From contig NZ_ATXN01000003.1 of the NCBI RefSeq assembly GCF_000421705.1, forward strand, positions 345,182 to 409,181: a DNA stretch of 64,000 nucleotides. The letters are read 5' to 3'. Made by a program: the position numbers and the translations under genes. The stretch comes from Brevundimonas naejangsanensis DSM 23858 (lineage in GTDB: Bacteria; Pseudomonadota; Alphaproteobacteria; Caulobacterales; Caulobacteraceae). Below are positions 1 to 11,929 of the stretch, piece after piece. Within the stretch, counting starts at the first letter, position 1. Every line of letters begins with the position of its first letter. The notes under the pieces were generated by a model that worked only from the letters and a program-made list of their open reading frames with translations, ran no database searches and was not told where the DNA came from.

Positions 1-1391
<1,391 letters not shown>

Positions 1392-1410
1392 CTTATTGAC
1401 CGCAGGCAGT

Positions 1411-1561
1411 CCTTCTCCCCTCGGGGGAGAAGGTGTCATGCAAAGCATGACGGATGAGGGGTAGGGTTCCGCAGGCTGACTGGCCGAGGATGAGCGCGCA
1501 TCCGGCCGCCCCCTCATCCGAGCCGCTGGCGCGGCCCACCTTCTCCCCCGAGGGGAGAAGG
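1411..1561. repeat. Intergenic inverted-repeat element between the two metH halves
   Basis: Two copies of a CCTTCTCCCC...GGGGAGAAGG hairpin, each joined to a CCCCTCATCC arm, face each other across about 150 bp. The left arm also contains GTCATGC-aaa-GCATGAC. A related single copy lies at 10914-10961. Repeats of this look are common between genes in Caulobacter-type genomes (general knowledge). No ORF or transposase is present. It fills the gap inside the methionine operon and could affect RNA stability. Confidence 0.75.
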
Positions 1562-1577
1562 AAGGAACAGTGGGTCG

Positions 1578-2654
1578 TCACGACACCAGCTCAAACGGTT
1601 CCAGACCCGACAGGCGCAGGGCGACAGGGCGTTTGGGTACGGCGCGCGGGGTCACGCCTGCGACCTCTTCGGCGACGTGGCGGATGTGGTCGGGGGTGGT
1701 GCCGCAGCATCCGCCGACGATGTTGACGAGGCCCGACTTCGCCCATTCCTCGAGGAAGTGGGCCGTCTCGTGCGGCTGTTCGTCATACTGACCCATGGCG
1801 TTGGGCAGGCCCGCGTTGGGATAGGCGCTGACCAGGGTGTCGGCGACGCGGCTCAGCTCGGCGATATGCGGCCGCATCAGTTCGGCGCCCAGGGCGCAGT
1901 TGAAGCCGACAGCGAAAGGCTTGGCGTGACGGATCGAGTTCCAGAAGGCCTCGGCCGTCTGGCCGCTCAGCGTCCGGCCCGAGCGGTCGGTGATGGTGCC
2001 CGAGATCCACAGGGGCAGGGGCTCCAGTCCTTCGTCCTCCAGATCCTTGATCGCCTTGATCGCGGCCTTGCAGTTCAGGGTGTCGAACACCGTCTCGATC
2101 AGGAAGATGTCGACGCCGCCGTGGTGCAGGGCGCGGGCCTGCTGCTTATAGGCCTCATAGACCTCGTCATAGGTGACGGCGCGATAGCCGGGGTCGTTGA
2201 CGTCGGGGCTCAGCGACAGGGTGCGGTTGGTCGGGCCGATGGCGCCGGCGACGAAGCGGGGCTTGTGCGGCTCTTTTTCGGTCCAGCGGTCGGCGACCTC
2301 GCGCGCGATGCGGGCGCCTTCATAGTTCAGGTCATAGACCGCGTCCTCCAGCCCATAGTCGGCCTGGGCGATGGTGGTCGAGGAGAAGGTGTTGGTCTCC
2401 GAAATATCGGCCCCGGCGGCGTAATAGACATCGTGCAGGTCGGCGATGATGTCGGGCCGCGTCAGGATCAACAGGTCGTTGTTGCCCTTCTGCGGATGGC
2501 TGTGGTCGCGGAAGCGTTCGCCCCGGAAGTCCTCTTCCGTCAGGTCGCGGCGCTGGATCATCACGCCCCAGCTGCCGTCCAGCACCAGAATGCGCTCTTT
2601 CGCCGCCGCGTGCAGGGCGGCGATCCGTTCAGCGCGGCTCAGGGGAGAAGTCAT
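1578..2654 (-). CDS. metH: Homocysteine S-methyltransferase half of methionine synthase
   Basis: This 358-residue protein is the homocysteine-binding domain of methionine synthase as a stand-alone gene. The three zinc-binding cysteines of the family are visible: Cys253 in GFNCALGAE and Cys316/Cys317 in GGCCGTTP. The N-terminal barrel motif [12 protein letters not shown] and the ETNTFSST segment are also present. It must work together with the pterin/B12 half at 1-1391. The start ATG at 2654 directly follows the metF stop, which is good evidence for co-transcription. A split metH is the usual arrangement in Caulobacter relatives as far as I know. The gap to the second half is occupied by an intergenic repeat. 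Confidence 0.92.
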   Translation of the reverse strand: MTSPLSRAERIAALHAAAKERILVLDGSWGVMIQRRDLTEEDFRGERFRDHSHPQKGNNDLLILTRPDIIADLHDVYYAAGADISETNTFSSTTIAQADYGLEDAVYDLNYEGARIAREVADRWTEKEPHKPRFVAGAIGPTNRTLSLSPDVNDPGYRAVTYDEVYEAYKQQARALHHGGVDIFLIETVFDTLNCKAAIKAIKDLEDEGLEPLPLWISGTITDRSGRTLSGQTAEAFWNSIRHAKPFAVGFNCALGAELMRPHIAELSRVADTLVSAYPNAGLPNAMGQYDEQPHETAHFLEEWAKSGLVNIVGGCCGTTPDHIRHVAEEVAGVTPRAVPKRPVALRLSGLEPFELVS

Positions 2655-3602
2655 CTACGCAACAGCCTTGGTTTCGCGCACGCCCAGAACGCGACAGATC
2701 GCATAGACCAGCTCGGCCCGATTCAGGGTGTAGAAGTGGAAGTCCGAAAAGCCCTCTTCCTGAAGGCGGGCGCAGGTCTCGGCGGCGATGGAGGCGGCCA
2801 GAAGCTTGCGCGTCTCCGGGTCATCGTCCAGCCCGTCGAAATGGCCCGCCAGCCAGTCGGGTAGGGCGGCGCCGCACGCCGCCGTCATCCGCTTCAGCCC
2901 CGCGAAGTTGGACACCGGCATGACGCCGGGGATCAGGGGTATGGTCACGCCCGCCGCCCGCACCCGGTCGCGGAAACGTAGGAAGGCCTCGATGTCGAAG
3001 AAGAACTGGGTCACGGCGCGCGTGGCGCCTGCATCCACCTTGGCCTTCAACACGTCGATGTCGTGGTCGATGGAGGGGCTTTCCGGGTGCTTTTCCGGAT
3101 AGGCGCCGACCGTAACCTCGAACCCACCGATGCGGCTGAGGGCGGCGGTCAGTTCGGTGGCGTTGGCGTAGCCGTCGGCGCGGGGCGTATAGGCGCCGCC
3201 GATGCCAGCCGCGCCGGGCGGGTCGCCTCGCAGGGCGACGATGTGATCGACGCCGATAACCTTGTAGCCTTCAATGACCTCGTCGACCTCGGCGCGGCTG
3301 GCCTCGACGCAGGTCAGGTGGGCGGCCGGTCGCAGGGTGGTCTCGCTGATGATGCGCTGGACCGTGCGGTGGGTCCGCTCGCGCGTTGAGCCGCCCGCCC
3401 CATAGGTGACGGAGACGAAGGCCGGGTTCAGAGGCTCCAGCCGCCGGATGGCCGACCATAGATTGGCCTCGGCCGCGTCGGTCTTGGGCGGAAAGAACTC
3501 GAAGGAGACGTTGACGGCGTTGCGGTTCGATCCGGCGCGCGCCACCGGACCCAGCGGCGACAGCAGCAGGGCGCGGGCTTCGGCGAGAGAGGAGGGGGCC
3601 AT
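2655..3602 (-). CDS. metF: Methylenetetrahydrofolate reductase
   Basis: MetF reduces 5,10-methylene-tetrahydrofolate to the 5-methyl form used by methionine synthase, with FAD. The 315-residue product has the family landmarks VSFEFFPPKT near the N-terminus, SVTYGAGGSTR, HLTCVEASR, VALRGDPP and TQFFFD. An upstream in-frame extension exists, but the ATG at 3602 is the better start: it overlaps the stop of the ArsR-methyltransferase gene (TGATG), which is typical of translational coupling, and gives the usual family length. The next gene starts immediately after its stop, so regulator, metF and both metH halves form one leftward operon. Confidence 0.95.
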   Translation of the reverse strand: MAPSSLAEARALLLSPLGPVARAGSNRNAVNVSFEFFPPKTDAAEANLWSAIRRLEPLNPAFVSVTYGAGGSTRERTHRTVQRIISETTLRPAAHLTCVEASRAEVDEVIEGYKVIGVDHIVALRGDPPGAAGIGGAYTPRADGYANATELTAALSRIGGFEVTVGAYPEKHPESPSIDHDIDVLKAKVDAGATRAVTQFFFDIEAFLRFRDRVRAAGVTIPLIPGVMPVSNFAGLKRMTAACGAALPDWLAGHFDGLDDDPETRKLLAASIAAETCARLQEEGFSDFHFYTLNRAELVYAICRVLGVRETKAVA

Positions 3603-4564
3603 CAGGCGGTCTTTCGGACGGGGCTCGCGGCGCGTTCGCCGGTCCAGATGTGAACGGTCAGGCCTTCCGTGTCGGGCGGCAGGGCGATGGGCGCCGAGGG
3701 CGTGAGACCCGCCTCGGTCAGCCATTCCCGGATTTCGGCGTCGGGGAAGCCCAGACGGCGGTGCTGATGCGCCTCGCGAAGGTGCTCGAATTTATGGGGG
3801 GCGAAGTCGACGATCAGTAGCTTGCCGCCCGGCATGACCAGACGCGCGGCCTCGGCCACGGCGGCGGCCGGATCGGCGAGGTAGTGCAGCACCTGGTGGA
3901 CGATCACCAGATCGGCGCTTTCGTGCGGCAGGCGGGTCGAGAAGATGTCGCCGTGGCGCAACTCGACCTTGTCCAGCCCGGCCTTGGAGACATTGGCGCG
4001 GGCGATGTTCAGCATATTCTGCGACAGGTCGAGGCCGACCGACATCTTCGCCTTCTTGCCGAACAGGGTCAGCATCCGGCCCGAGCCGGTGCCCAGATCG
4101 ACTACGCGCTCGAACGGGCCTGACCCGGCCGCGCGCTCGACCGCGGCCTCGACTGCGCTTTCGCAGACATAGAGGCTGCGCATCTGGTCCCACTGGGGCG
4201 CGATCTGCTCGAAGTAGCGGGCGGCGTCGATGGCGCGCTCCTTGCGCACCTCGTCCAGACGGCGATGGTCGGCCTCGCCCTCGCCGTCGTCCAGCAGATC
4301 CAGCACGGTGTCGACCAAGCGCCGCGACAGGGCGTCGTGCGACAGGCGGTAGAAGACGCGCGCGCCATCGGGGAACCGTTCGATCAGACCGGCGTCGGCC
4401 ATCAGCTTTAGATGGCGCGAGACACGCGGCTGGCTCTGGTCCAGAACGCGCGACAACTCCATCACCGAGAGCTCTTCGGCAGCCAGCAGTGACAGAACGC
4501 GCAGGCGAGTCGGTTCGCCGGCGGCGCGCAGGGCTTCAACGGTCTGGTCAGCAGTCAGTGTCAT
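3602..4564 (-). CDS. ArsR-family regulator fused to a SAM-dependent methyltransferase
   Basis: The 320-residue protein has an ArsR/SmtB winged helix at about residues 8-85 (LRVLSLLAAEELSVMELS, QPRVSRHLKLM) and a class I methyltransferase fold from about residue 110 (VVDLGTGSGRMLTLFG, LVIVHQVLHYLADP, GGKLLIVDFAPH). It lacks the metal-binding cysteines of arsenic sensors. As first gene of the metF-metH operon it is probably a repressor that senses S-adenosylmethionine or S-adenosylhomocysteine through the methyltransferase domain (inference). Regulators of this architecture are known to control methionine genes in proteobacteria. The ATG at 4564 lies only five bases from a 20-bp palindrome and has no Shine-Dalgarno sequence, so the message may be leaderless. 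Confidence 0.88.
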   Translation of the reverse strand: MTLTADQTVEALRAAGEPTRLRVLSLLAAEELSVMELSRVLDQSQPRVSRHLKLMADAGLIERFPDGARVFYRLSHDALSRRLVDTVLDLLDDGEGEADHRRLDEVRKERAIDAARYFEQIAPQWDQMRSLYVCESAVEAAVERAAGSGPFERVVDLGTGSGRMLTLFGKKAKMSVGLDLSQNMLNIARANVSKAGLDKVELRHGDIFSTRLPHESADLVIVHQVLHYLADPAAAVAEAARLVMPGGKLLIVDFAPHKFEHLREAHQHRRLGFPDAEIREWLTEAGLTPSAPIALPPDTEGLTVHIWTGERAASPVRKTA

Positions 4565-4569
4565 AGGTC

Positions 4570-4589
4570 GTATAAAGATATCCTTATAC
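4570..4589. promoter_or_regulatory. Probable operator of the methionine operon
   Basis: GTATAAAGATATCCTTATAC is a 20-bp palindrome with one mismatched pair, just upstream of the ArsR-methyltransferase start on the minus strand. AT-rich dyads of this length are typical ArsR-family sites. Because it also contains TATAAG-like -10 sequence, binding would block transcription directly. Autoregulation is inferred from position. Confidence 0.65.
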
Positions 4590-4700
4590 GCTTATGCAAG
4601 CAAAATCTGGTCGCGCGCGTCTTCTATCCACGTCATGCAGGCACGGATCGTTCTTTGCGTGTCTGGAATGGAGGGCAGACAGCCCCCGAGGGGCAGAATT

Positions 4701-5630
4701 TCAGTCTGCGACAGGCGTCTTCAGCGGCTCGTCCGCAAAGTGGACCGAGAGATTCTGTAGAAGCAGCATCAGCATCCCCTGCACCGCTTCGGTCGTGGCG
4801 CCGCCGGTGTGAGGCGTCAGGACGGTGTTGGGCACGCCCGCCCAACGCGCGGCCTCGGTCGGTTCCTCGGCGAAGACGTCGAGGGCCGCGCCGCCCAGAC
4901 GGCCGTCTTTCAGCGCGGCGATGACGGAGTCTTCATCGACCAACTGTCCGCGCGCAACGTTGACCAGCAGGCCCGTCGGTCCAAGCGCCTCGATCGCCTC
5001 GGCCGAGATCAGACCCCGGTTGCTCTCGTCCGCCCGGCAGGCGACGACGAGGATGTCGGAACCGCGCGCCAGTTCGATCAGGCTGTCGGCGCGCGGCCAC
5101 ACGGCTTCCTTGGCGCGCGGCGCCCACCAGCGGACATCCATGCGCATGACCTCGGCGCGGCGCGCCACGGCTTCGCCGATATGGCCCAGGCCGACGATCC
5201 CCAATCGCTGACCGCCCAGCGAAGTGGTGATGCTGCGCGTGGACAACTTCCATTCGCCAGCGCGGATGGTGCGGTCGCCCTCGGCGATCTGTCGACGCGC
5301 GGCCAGGATCAGGCCGATGGCGTGGTCGGCCACGTCCTCGTGGTTCACGCCGGGCGCATGGGTGACGGGCAGGCCGCGCGCGCGGCACCACTCGACATCG
5401 ATGCCGTCATATCCAGCCGTGAAGCAGGCGATCAGCGACAGATTGGGCAGGCGTTCGATCAGCGCCTTGTCCAACTCGAACTCGCCCGCGACGATCAGGG
5501 CGCGAATGTCGTCTGCCGCCTCGATCGGCGGGCCTTCCCAGAAGCGATAGACATCGTAGGCACCTTCCAGGAAGGCGCTCAGCGGGGCCAGATGCCGCTG
5601 CATGATCAGGACGGCGGGACGCTGGGTCAT
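4701..5630 (-). CDS. D-2-hydroxyacid dehydrogenase (NAD-binding)
   Basis: This 309-residue enzyme belongs to the D-isomer 2-hydroxyacid dehydrogenase family, which interconverts 2-oxoacids and D-2-hydroxyacids. The nucleotide-binding motif GLGHIG lies in LGIVGLGHIGEAVARR near residue 150. The catalytic arginine is in VNVARGQLVDE, the glutamate in DVFAEEP, and the histidine in LTPHTGG. The substrate-binding N-terminal lobe (CFTAGYDGID) is complete. The sequence is closest in style to the glyoxylate/hydroxypyruvate reductase branch, but the exact substrate cannot be read from it. It is a separate transcription unit on the same strand as its neighbours, with intergenic repeats behind its start. 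Confidence 0.88.
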   Translation of the reverse strand: MTQRPAVLIMQRHLAPLSAFLEGAYDVYRFWEGPPIEAADDIRALIVAGEFELDKALIERLPNLSLIACFTAGYDGIDVEWCRARGLPVTHAPGVNHEDVADHAIGLILAARRQIAEGDRTIRAGEWKLSTRSITTSLGGQRLGIVGLGHIGEAVARRAEVMRMDVRWWAPRAKEAVWPRADSLIELARGSDILVVACRADESNRGLISAEAIEALGPTGLLVNVARGQLVDEDSVIAALKDGRLGGAALDVFAEEPTEAARWAGVPNTVLTPHTGGATTEAVQGMLMLLLQNLSVHFADEPLKTPVAD

Positions 5631-5679
5631 GGGGGCAGACTATCCCGCTTTCGCTGGAGCGCCAGCTTTCTCATTCACC

Positions 5680-5787
5680 GCTCATCCCGGCGGACGCCGG
5701 GACCCAGTGCTTTGGCGACAGAAACGATGTTGGACCCTTGGTGACTTGGGCTCTTACTGGATCCCGGCGTCCGCCGGGATGAGCGGG
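5680..5787. repeat. Intergenic inverted repeat with GGCGTCCGCCGGGATGAG arms
   Basis: Two imperfect copies of a GCTCATCCCGGCG-type arm (5680-5707 and 5758-5787) face each other about 50 bp apart, and each arm is itself a small hairpin. It has no coding capacity and lies between ettA and the dehydrogenase gene. Similar arms are widespread in intergenic DNA of GC-rich alphaproteobacteria (general knowledge). Confidence 0.7.
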
Positions 5788-5796
5788 AAGGGCATA

Positions 5797-5830
5797 GAAA
5801 AACGGCCCCCCGATTGCTCGGAGGGCCGCT
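5797..5830 (-). terminator. Rho-independent terminator of ettA
   Basis: Read on the minus strand, a CGGCCCTCC / GGGGGGCCG stem with an eight-base loop is followed by five T residues. It begins about 20 bases after the ettA stop. Confidence 0.75.
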
Positions 5831-5849
5831 TGTCAGTCTATGCGCTGGA

Positions 5850-7517
<1,668 letters not shown>

Positions 7518-7630
7518 GCGTCGCGTCGCGCCTTTGATTCAGTGCGGATGGGAAGTTGCCGGAGGATGTAGCGACCCCGAAGGCTTTGGGCAAATCTTCG
7601 GACAGGGGCGCGGCTTTTCAATGGCGATCT

Positions 7631-8560
7631 TCAGCGAGCTGGCAAGACCGCTTCCAGTGCGCGTGTGAAGCCGATCGGAGCGACCGTCAGGTGATCCTCG
7701 TCTTCCAGCACGATCGAACTGACCTTCAGACCCGGATAGTTGCGAGACAGCAGATTGCCCTGCAGCGTCTTCATATCAGCCACCAGATTTGCGCCGCTGG
7801 TGTTGCGGCGGTCAGGGCCGGGAACCTCATAGCCGCCGACATACATGAAGACCTGCGCCTTCAGATCATCATGGGTGCGGGCATAGTCGGCTTCGGCCCC
7901 GAGCATATGACGTTTATCGTACCACAGCGACGGACTCCCCAGGACATAGCCGCTGAACATCGCCGGATCGCTGAACAGGATCTGGGCGCCCAACAGGCCG
8001 CCATAGGAATGTCCCAACAGCACGCGTTGTGTGGGATCGGCGCGGAATTTCTGCTCGATGAACGGCAGGGCCTGTGACTTCAGATAGGTCTGATAGGCCG
8101 CGCCGCCGCCGTGAATGTCTCCGGCGGAATTGTTCGGCCCATTGGGCGTAGGCGTGTAGTCGCGGCGGCGGCTTTCGGCGCCCTTGTCGCCCTCGGCGTA
8201 GGACAGGCCGACCAGGATGAAGTCCTGCACCACTGGCCCCTCCAGATTAACTCGACGGGCGATCTGGCGAATGATGGGAAAGGCGTAATCGGCGTCTGTG
8301 ACATAGAGGACCGGATAGCGGCGGTTCGGCTCGGCCTCATAGCTGGCTGGCAAGCTGACGAAGACCTGATAGTTCCGACCGGATACGGGGTCCGGCACGC
8401 TCCAGACCTGGGTGCCCTGCAACACATAGGGCGCGCCATCAGCGCTCGCAGAGGCGTTCGAGGTCGCGGTCACGGCGTCCGCCTTCTCGCCGCACGCACC
8501 CAACAGAAGTGCGCCTGTTGCAAACATGGCGATCGTCGCCGCCGTGTTGAAAACCCGCAT
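7631..8560 (-). CDS. Alpha/beta-hydrolase esterase lipoprotein
   Basis: This 309-residue hydrolase belongs to the putative-esterase (esterase D / IroE-like) group. A lipoprotein signal at residues 1-23 ends in LLGAC, so it is probably anchored in the outer membrane or periplasm. The nucleophile elbow is GHSYGG, the acid probably lies in the VGGYE segment and the histidine is in DEDHLT near the C-terminus. Relatives cleave ester bonds in siderophores or small acyl compounds, but no substrate can be assigned here. It is not clearly in an operon: the oxygenase upstream lies 84 bp away on the same strand. Confidence 0.82.
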   Translation of the reverse strand: MRVFNTAATIAMFATGALLLGACGEKADAVTATSNASASADGAPYVLQGTQVWSVPDPVSGRNYQVFVSLPASYEAEPNRRYPVLYVTDADYAFPIIRQIARRVNLEGPVVQDFILVGLSYAEGDKGAESRRRDYTPTPNGPNNSAGDIHGGGAAYQTYLKSQALPFIEQKFRADPTQRVLLGHSYGGLLGAQILFSDPAMFSGYVLGSPSLWYDKRHMLGAEADYARTHDDLKAQVFMYVGGYEVPGPDRRNTSGANLVADMKTLQGNLLSRNYPGLKVSSIVLEDEDHLTVAPIGFTRALEAVLPAR

Positions 8561-8644
8561 CCATTCCCCTCCAAAGCTTGGCCGTTGACGCAGGTTTCGC
8601 GAGAAATGCGGCGGCGGAAGGGCGTATATCGGTCCTCGTCGGCC

Positions 8645-9256
8645 TCAGGCGTAGTTGAAGCTGATGGAGATGCGCTGTTCTTCGGCGCGGTTGGCGGGCA
8701 CTTCGTGACGCAGCCAGCTTTCCCACATCAGCACCGTGCCCGGCGCCGGCTTCAGATAGACGAAGGGCTGTTCCGCTTCGCTCGCTTCGGCGGTCAGGCC
8801 GGGACGGGCCATCATCATGGCCAGGCGCGGGTCTTCGATCTTCAGCGATGAGGCGCCGTCGGGGATGTGGATATAGATCGTGCCGGACAGGACGGCATGT
8901 GGGTGGATATGGCCGGTATGCCCGCCGCCGGGCATCAGGACATTGACCCACAGATTGTCGAGCCGCAGCTTTTTCGCCAGATCGAAATGCAGGCTCTGGG
9001 CGAAGAGCGCCGCGTGCTTGTCCAGCAGCTTCTTCAGCTCGGCGAACTCGGGAAATCGCTGAGGCAGGTCGTTGATCGAGCCGTAGGATGTGTAGCCCGG
9101 ATAGTGGTTGGCGCGGCACCATTCGATCCCCGCCTCGTCTTCCTCCGCCATGACGAGGCACAGGTCCAGCAACTCCTCGTGCAGTTCGCTCCATCCGCGC
9201 GCCGAGGCGAGGGTGGCTTCATACACCTGGGTCGGAAACAGGAAGCGAGAGGGCAT
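8645..9256 (-). CDS. Putative 2OG-Fe(II) oxygenase (TIGR02466-like)
   Basis: This 203-residue protein matches the family of uncharacterised 2-oxoglutarate/iron(II) oxygenases found in alphaproteobacteria and phages. The iron-binding region GHTGHIHPHAVLSGTIYIH lies near residue 115. The second metal histidine is in WLRHEVPANR, followed by the family ending RISISFNYA. It is cytoplasmic, without a signal peptide or membrane helix. The substrate is unknown; family members may hydroxylate peptides or small molecules. The ATG at 9256 gives the usual family N-terminus (FPTQVYEATL). Confidence 0.78.
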   Translation of the reverse strand: MPSRFLFPTQVYEATLASARGWSELHEELLDLCLVMAEEDEAGIEWCRANHYPGYTSYGSINDLPQRFPEFAELKKLLDKHAALFAQSLHFDLAKKLRLDNLWVNVLMPGGGHTGHIHPHAVLSGTIYIHIPDGASSLKIEDPRLAMMMARPGLTAEASEAEQPFVYLKPAPGTVLMWESWLRHEVPANRAEEQRISISFNYA

Positions 9257-9531
9257 GGCCCGCGATTACCGCGTCTGGATTCGTGCGAGAAGATGAAAAC
9301 CGTCGCGCCGGGAGGGTTGAGCGGCGTTTTCCGGTCCTTGGCCCACGTGTTTTACGCCGAATGGAGTGGGTATTTTAATACCATTAACAAATAGTCGATA
9401 TTTTTCAATGCTTTGGTGTGTTATTGGTGTCGCGAGCGGCGTTGACCTCTGCGTGCGGACCCTCTATCAGCACGGCCTCCGCTCAATCCGTCCGGATCGA
9501 GCCGCGTTTTTCGTCTTCCAGGACCCTCATC

Positions 9532-10008
9532 ATGCTGAAGAGCACTACGGCTTCGCTGAAGCCGGCCGAGGTCGAGAAGAAGTGGATCCACATCGACGCC
9601 GAAGGCGTCGTGGTGGGCCGCCTCGCGACCTTCATCGCCAACCGCCTGCGCGGCAAGCACCTGCCGACCTACACCCCGCACGTTGACTGCGGCGACTACG
9701 TCGTCGTCACCAACGTCGACAAGGTGGTGTTCACCGGCAAGAAGAACACCGACAAGGTCTACTATCGCCACACCGGCCACCCCGGCGGCATCAAGGAAAC
9801 CACCCCGGAGAAGGTTCTGGGCGGTCGTTTCCCTGAGCGCGTGCTCGAGAAGGCCGTTGAGCGCATGCTGCCCAAGGAGTCGCCGCTGGCTCGCAAGCAG
9901 ATGACCCACCTGCGCCTGTTCGCCGGCGCGGCGCACGAACACGAAGCCCAACAGCCCACGACCATCGACTTCAAGTCGATGTCGTCCAAGAACACCCGGA
10001 GCGCCTGA
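9532..10008 (+). CDS. rplM: 50S ribosomal protein L13
   Basis: L13 is an early-assembly protein of the large ribosomal subunit. The 158-residue product has [16 protein letters not shown] near the N-terminus, the [12 protein letters not shown] segment and the [14 protein letters not shown] signature. The reading frame is open further upstream, but the ATG at 9532, preceded by AGGA, gives the standard length. It lies two bases ahead of rpsI, the conserved rplM-rpsI pair. The 275-bp upstream gap has an AT-rich stretch (9367-9425) that probably contains the promoter. I saw no recognisable ribosomal-protein leader fold by eye. Confidence 0.97.
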   Translation: MLKSTTASLKPAEVEKKWIHIDAEGVVVGRLATFIANRLRGKHLPTYTPHVDCGDYVVVTNVDKVVFTGKKNTDKVYYRHTGHPGGIKETTPEKVLGGRFPERVLEKAVERMLPKESPLARKQMTHLRLFAGAAHEHEAQQPTTIDFKSMSSKNTRSA

Positions 10009-10010
10009 GC

Positions 10011-10499
10011 ATGACCGACGTGACTCAAGACACCGCCGCCGGCTTTGACGCCCTGAAGGGCCTGGGCACCGCTGCTGCCGAGGAAATCGTCCGCGAGCCG
10101 AAGATCGACGCCCTGGGCCGCTCGTACTCGACCGGCAAGCGCAAGAACGCCATCGCCCGCGTGTGGGTGAAGCGCGGCACCGGCAAGATCACCGTCAACG
10201 GCAAGGACGTGGCTGCGTATTTCGCTCGCCCCGTGCTGCAGATGATGGTCGCCCAGCCGCTGAACGTCTCGGACCGCGCCACCCAATACGACGTGATCTG
10301 CACCGTCGAGGGCTCGGGCCTGTCGGGCCAGGCCGGCGCCATCCGCCACGGCCTGTCGCACGCCCTGACTCACTACGAGCCGGAACTGCGCAAGGTTCTG
10401 AAGCCGCACGGCTTCCTGACCCGCGACAGCCGCGTCGTCGAGCGTAAGAAGTACGGCCGCGCCAAGGCGCGCAAGTCCTTCCAGTTCTCGAAGCGCTAA
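10011..10499 (+). CDS. rpsI: 30S ribosomal protein S9
   Basis: S9 sits in the head of the small subunit and its C-terminal tail reaches the P-site tRNA. The 162-residue product has the core [34 protein letters not shown] and the conserved end [17 protein letters not shown], with the tRNA-contacting final arginine. An N-terminal extension of about 35 residues before the core is usual in alphaproteobacteria. It follows rplM by two bases and is closed by a terminator. Confidence 0.97.
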   Translation: MTDVTQDTAAGFDALKGLGTAAAEEIVREPKIDALGRSYSTGKRKNAIARVWVKRGTGKITVNGKDVAAYFARPVLQMMVAQPLNVSDRATQYDVICTVEGSGLSGQAGAIRHGLSHALTHYEPELRKVLKPHGFLTRDSRVVERKKYGRAKARKSFQFSKR

Positions 10500-10522
10500 C
10501 TCGCAACCGCGAGTGGGAATAC

Positions 10523-10560
10523 AAGGGCGCTTCGGGGAAACCCGGGGCGCCTTTTTTCTT
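10523..10560 (+). terminator. Terminator of rplM-rpsI
   Basis: A GC-rich stem (AAGGGCGC...GGGG / CCCGG GGCGCC) with an AAA loop is followed by a T-rich run, about 25 bases after the rpsI stop. Confidence 0.8.
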
Positions 10561-10586
10561 TTTTGAGCGCAATGTAGATTTCTTGG

Positions 10587-10853
10587 ATGAAAATAATGGC
10601 GCGTGTTTTTTCAGGGAAAGTGCAGCGGGCGCCGGAAGACGTTGTCTCCTGCTTGTCAAACTTTCTCGAGAATCGTGGCGCCCCTTATGATTGGGACGAC
10701 TTCATTTCGGTGGATATTGCAGATCCTGCACTCGAAGCGATCCGTGCTGCCGCAGCGAACATCGACTTACCAGTGAATGCCGATGGCGAGCGTCGAATAC
10801 GCGATCTTTTGATTGAGGCGCGACAAGTGGCGCGCGAGAGAAGCGCCGTTTGA
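10587..10853 (+). CDS. Small conserved-looking hypothetical protein
   Basis: This 88-residue acidic protein has no family I recognise. The body reads as a folded domain (NFLENRGAPYDWDDFISV, then LPVNADGERRIRDLLIEA), with no signal peptide or membrane segment. The start is uncertain: ATG at 10587, or ATG at 10596, which gives MARVFSGKV and has a weak GGA upstream. Base composition is lower in GC than its neighbours. It stands alone between the rpsI terminator and the repeat before argC. Protein-like composition supports it as real. Confidence 0.6.
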   Translation: MKIMARVFSGKVQRAPEDVVSCLSNFLENRGAPYDWDDFISVDIADPALEAIRAAAANIDLPVNADGERRIRDLLIEARQVARERSAV

Positions 10854-10913
10854 TCTCGACCTAACAATTTGAGCTAGCGTCTCAAATCTGCTGAATTCTC
10901 GGGGTTCGTCTGA

Positions 10914-10961
10914 CCCCTCATCCGGCCCTGACGGGCCACCTTTTCCCACAAGGGGAGAAGG
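10914..10961. repeat. Single copy of the CCCCTCATCC...GGGGAGAAGG repeat before argC
   Basis: This 48-bp element has the same arms as the one at 1411-1561, with an internal GGCCCTGACGGGCC hairpin. Its purine-rich end runs directly into the argC ribosome-binding region. Confidence 0.7.
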
Positions 10962-10974
10962 GCAGGAGATGCGC

Positions 10975-11910
10975 ATGACCCACACCATCTTCATCGACGG
11001 CGAGGCCGGAACTACCGGTCTGGAGATCCGCGAGCGTCTGGAGGCGCGCGGCGATCTGGAACTGATGCTGCTGGGCGACCGCCGACGCGATGTCGAGGCG
11101 CGGCGCGAGGCGCTGAACAGCGCCGATGCGGTCATCCTGTGCCTGCCTGACGATGCGGCGAAGGAAGCCGTATCGATGATCGAGAATCCCAAGGTGCGGG
11201 TCATCGACGCCTCGACCGCCTATCGCGTGGCGGACGGCTGGACCTATGGCTTCGCCGAGATGGATGCGGACCAGCGCGCGGCCATCGCCGCCTCGACGCG
11301 GGTGTCGAACCCCGGCTGTTATCCGACCGGCTTCATCGGCCTGATGCGGCCGCTGGTGAAGGCGGGATTGGTTCCGGCTGACTGGCCCGTGACGATCAAT
11401 GCGGTGTCCGGCTATTCCGGCGGCGGCAAGGCCATGATCACCGAGTTTGAAGCTGAGGGCGCGTCCACCGCCTTCCGCGCCTATGGCCTGACGCTGAAGC
11501 ACAAGCACGTGCCGGAAATGACGAAGCACGCGGGCTTGTCACGTCCGGTGCTGTTCTCACCCGCCGTGGGGAACTATCGGCAGGGGATGCTGGTCGAGGT
11601 CCCGCTGCACCTGTCGGCCTTGCCTGAAACGCCGTCGGTCGAGCGGCTGCACGGCGCTCTGGTCGAGGCCTATGAGGGCCAGCGCTTCGTCGAGGTCGCG
11701 GAGATCGACGAGGCTGATGCCATGACCGGCATCGAGCCCGAGGGCCTGAACGGCACCAACCGGATGCGCCTGTACGTCTTCGGCGATCGAGGCGGGGAGC
11801 AGGCGCGTCTGGTCGCCCTGCTGGACAATCTGGGCAAGGGCGCTTCGGGCGCGGCGGTTCAGAACCTCAACATCATGCTGGGTCTGGACGAGGCGACCGG
11901 CCTCAAGTGA
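10975..11910 (+). CDS. argC: N-acetyl-gamma-glutamyl-phosphate reductase (short type)
   Basis: ArgC makes N-acetylglutamate semialdehyde with NADPH in arginine synthesis. The 311-residue product is of the short type 2 class. It has an N-terminal FIDGEAGTTGLEIRERL nucleotide-binding start, the catalytic cysteine in SNPGCYPTGFIG, and SGYSGGGKAMI and KHKHVPEM from the catalytic domain. An ATG at 10969 abuts GGAG directly, so the second ATG at 10975, six bases after GGAG, is the better start. It is probably monocistronic, and the gene downstream is convergent. Confidence 0.93.
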   Translation: MTHTIFIDGEAGTTGLEIRERLEARGDLELMLLGDRRRDVEARREALNSADAVILCLPDDAAKEAVSMIENPKVRVIDASTAYRVADGWTYGFAEMDADQRAAIAASTRVSNPGCYPTGFIGLMRPLVKAGLVPADWPVTINAVSGYSGGGKAMITEFEAEGASTAFRAYGLTLKHKHVPEMTKHAGLSRPVLFSPAVGNYRQGMLVEVPLHLSALPETPSVERLHGALVEAYEGQRFVEVAEIDEADAMTGIEPEGLNGTNRMRLYVFGDRGGEQARLVALLDNLGKGASGAAVQNLNIMLGLDEATGLK

Positions 11911-11929
11911 GGCCGTCCGGAGCGCGCGG

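Noticed and set aside
5680..5787. Inverted repeat as ends of an insertion sequence
   Set aside because: Only about 50 bp lie between the arms, with no transposase and no target duplication seen.
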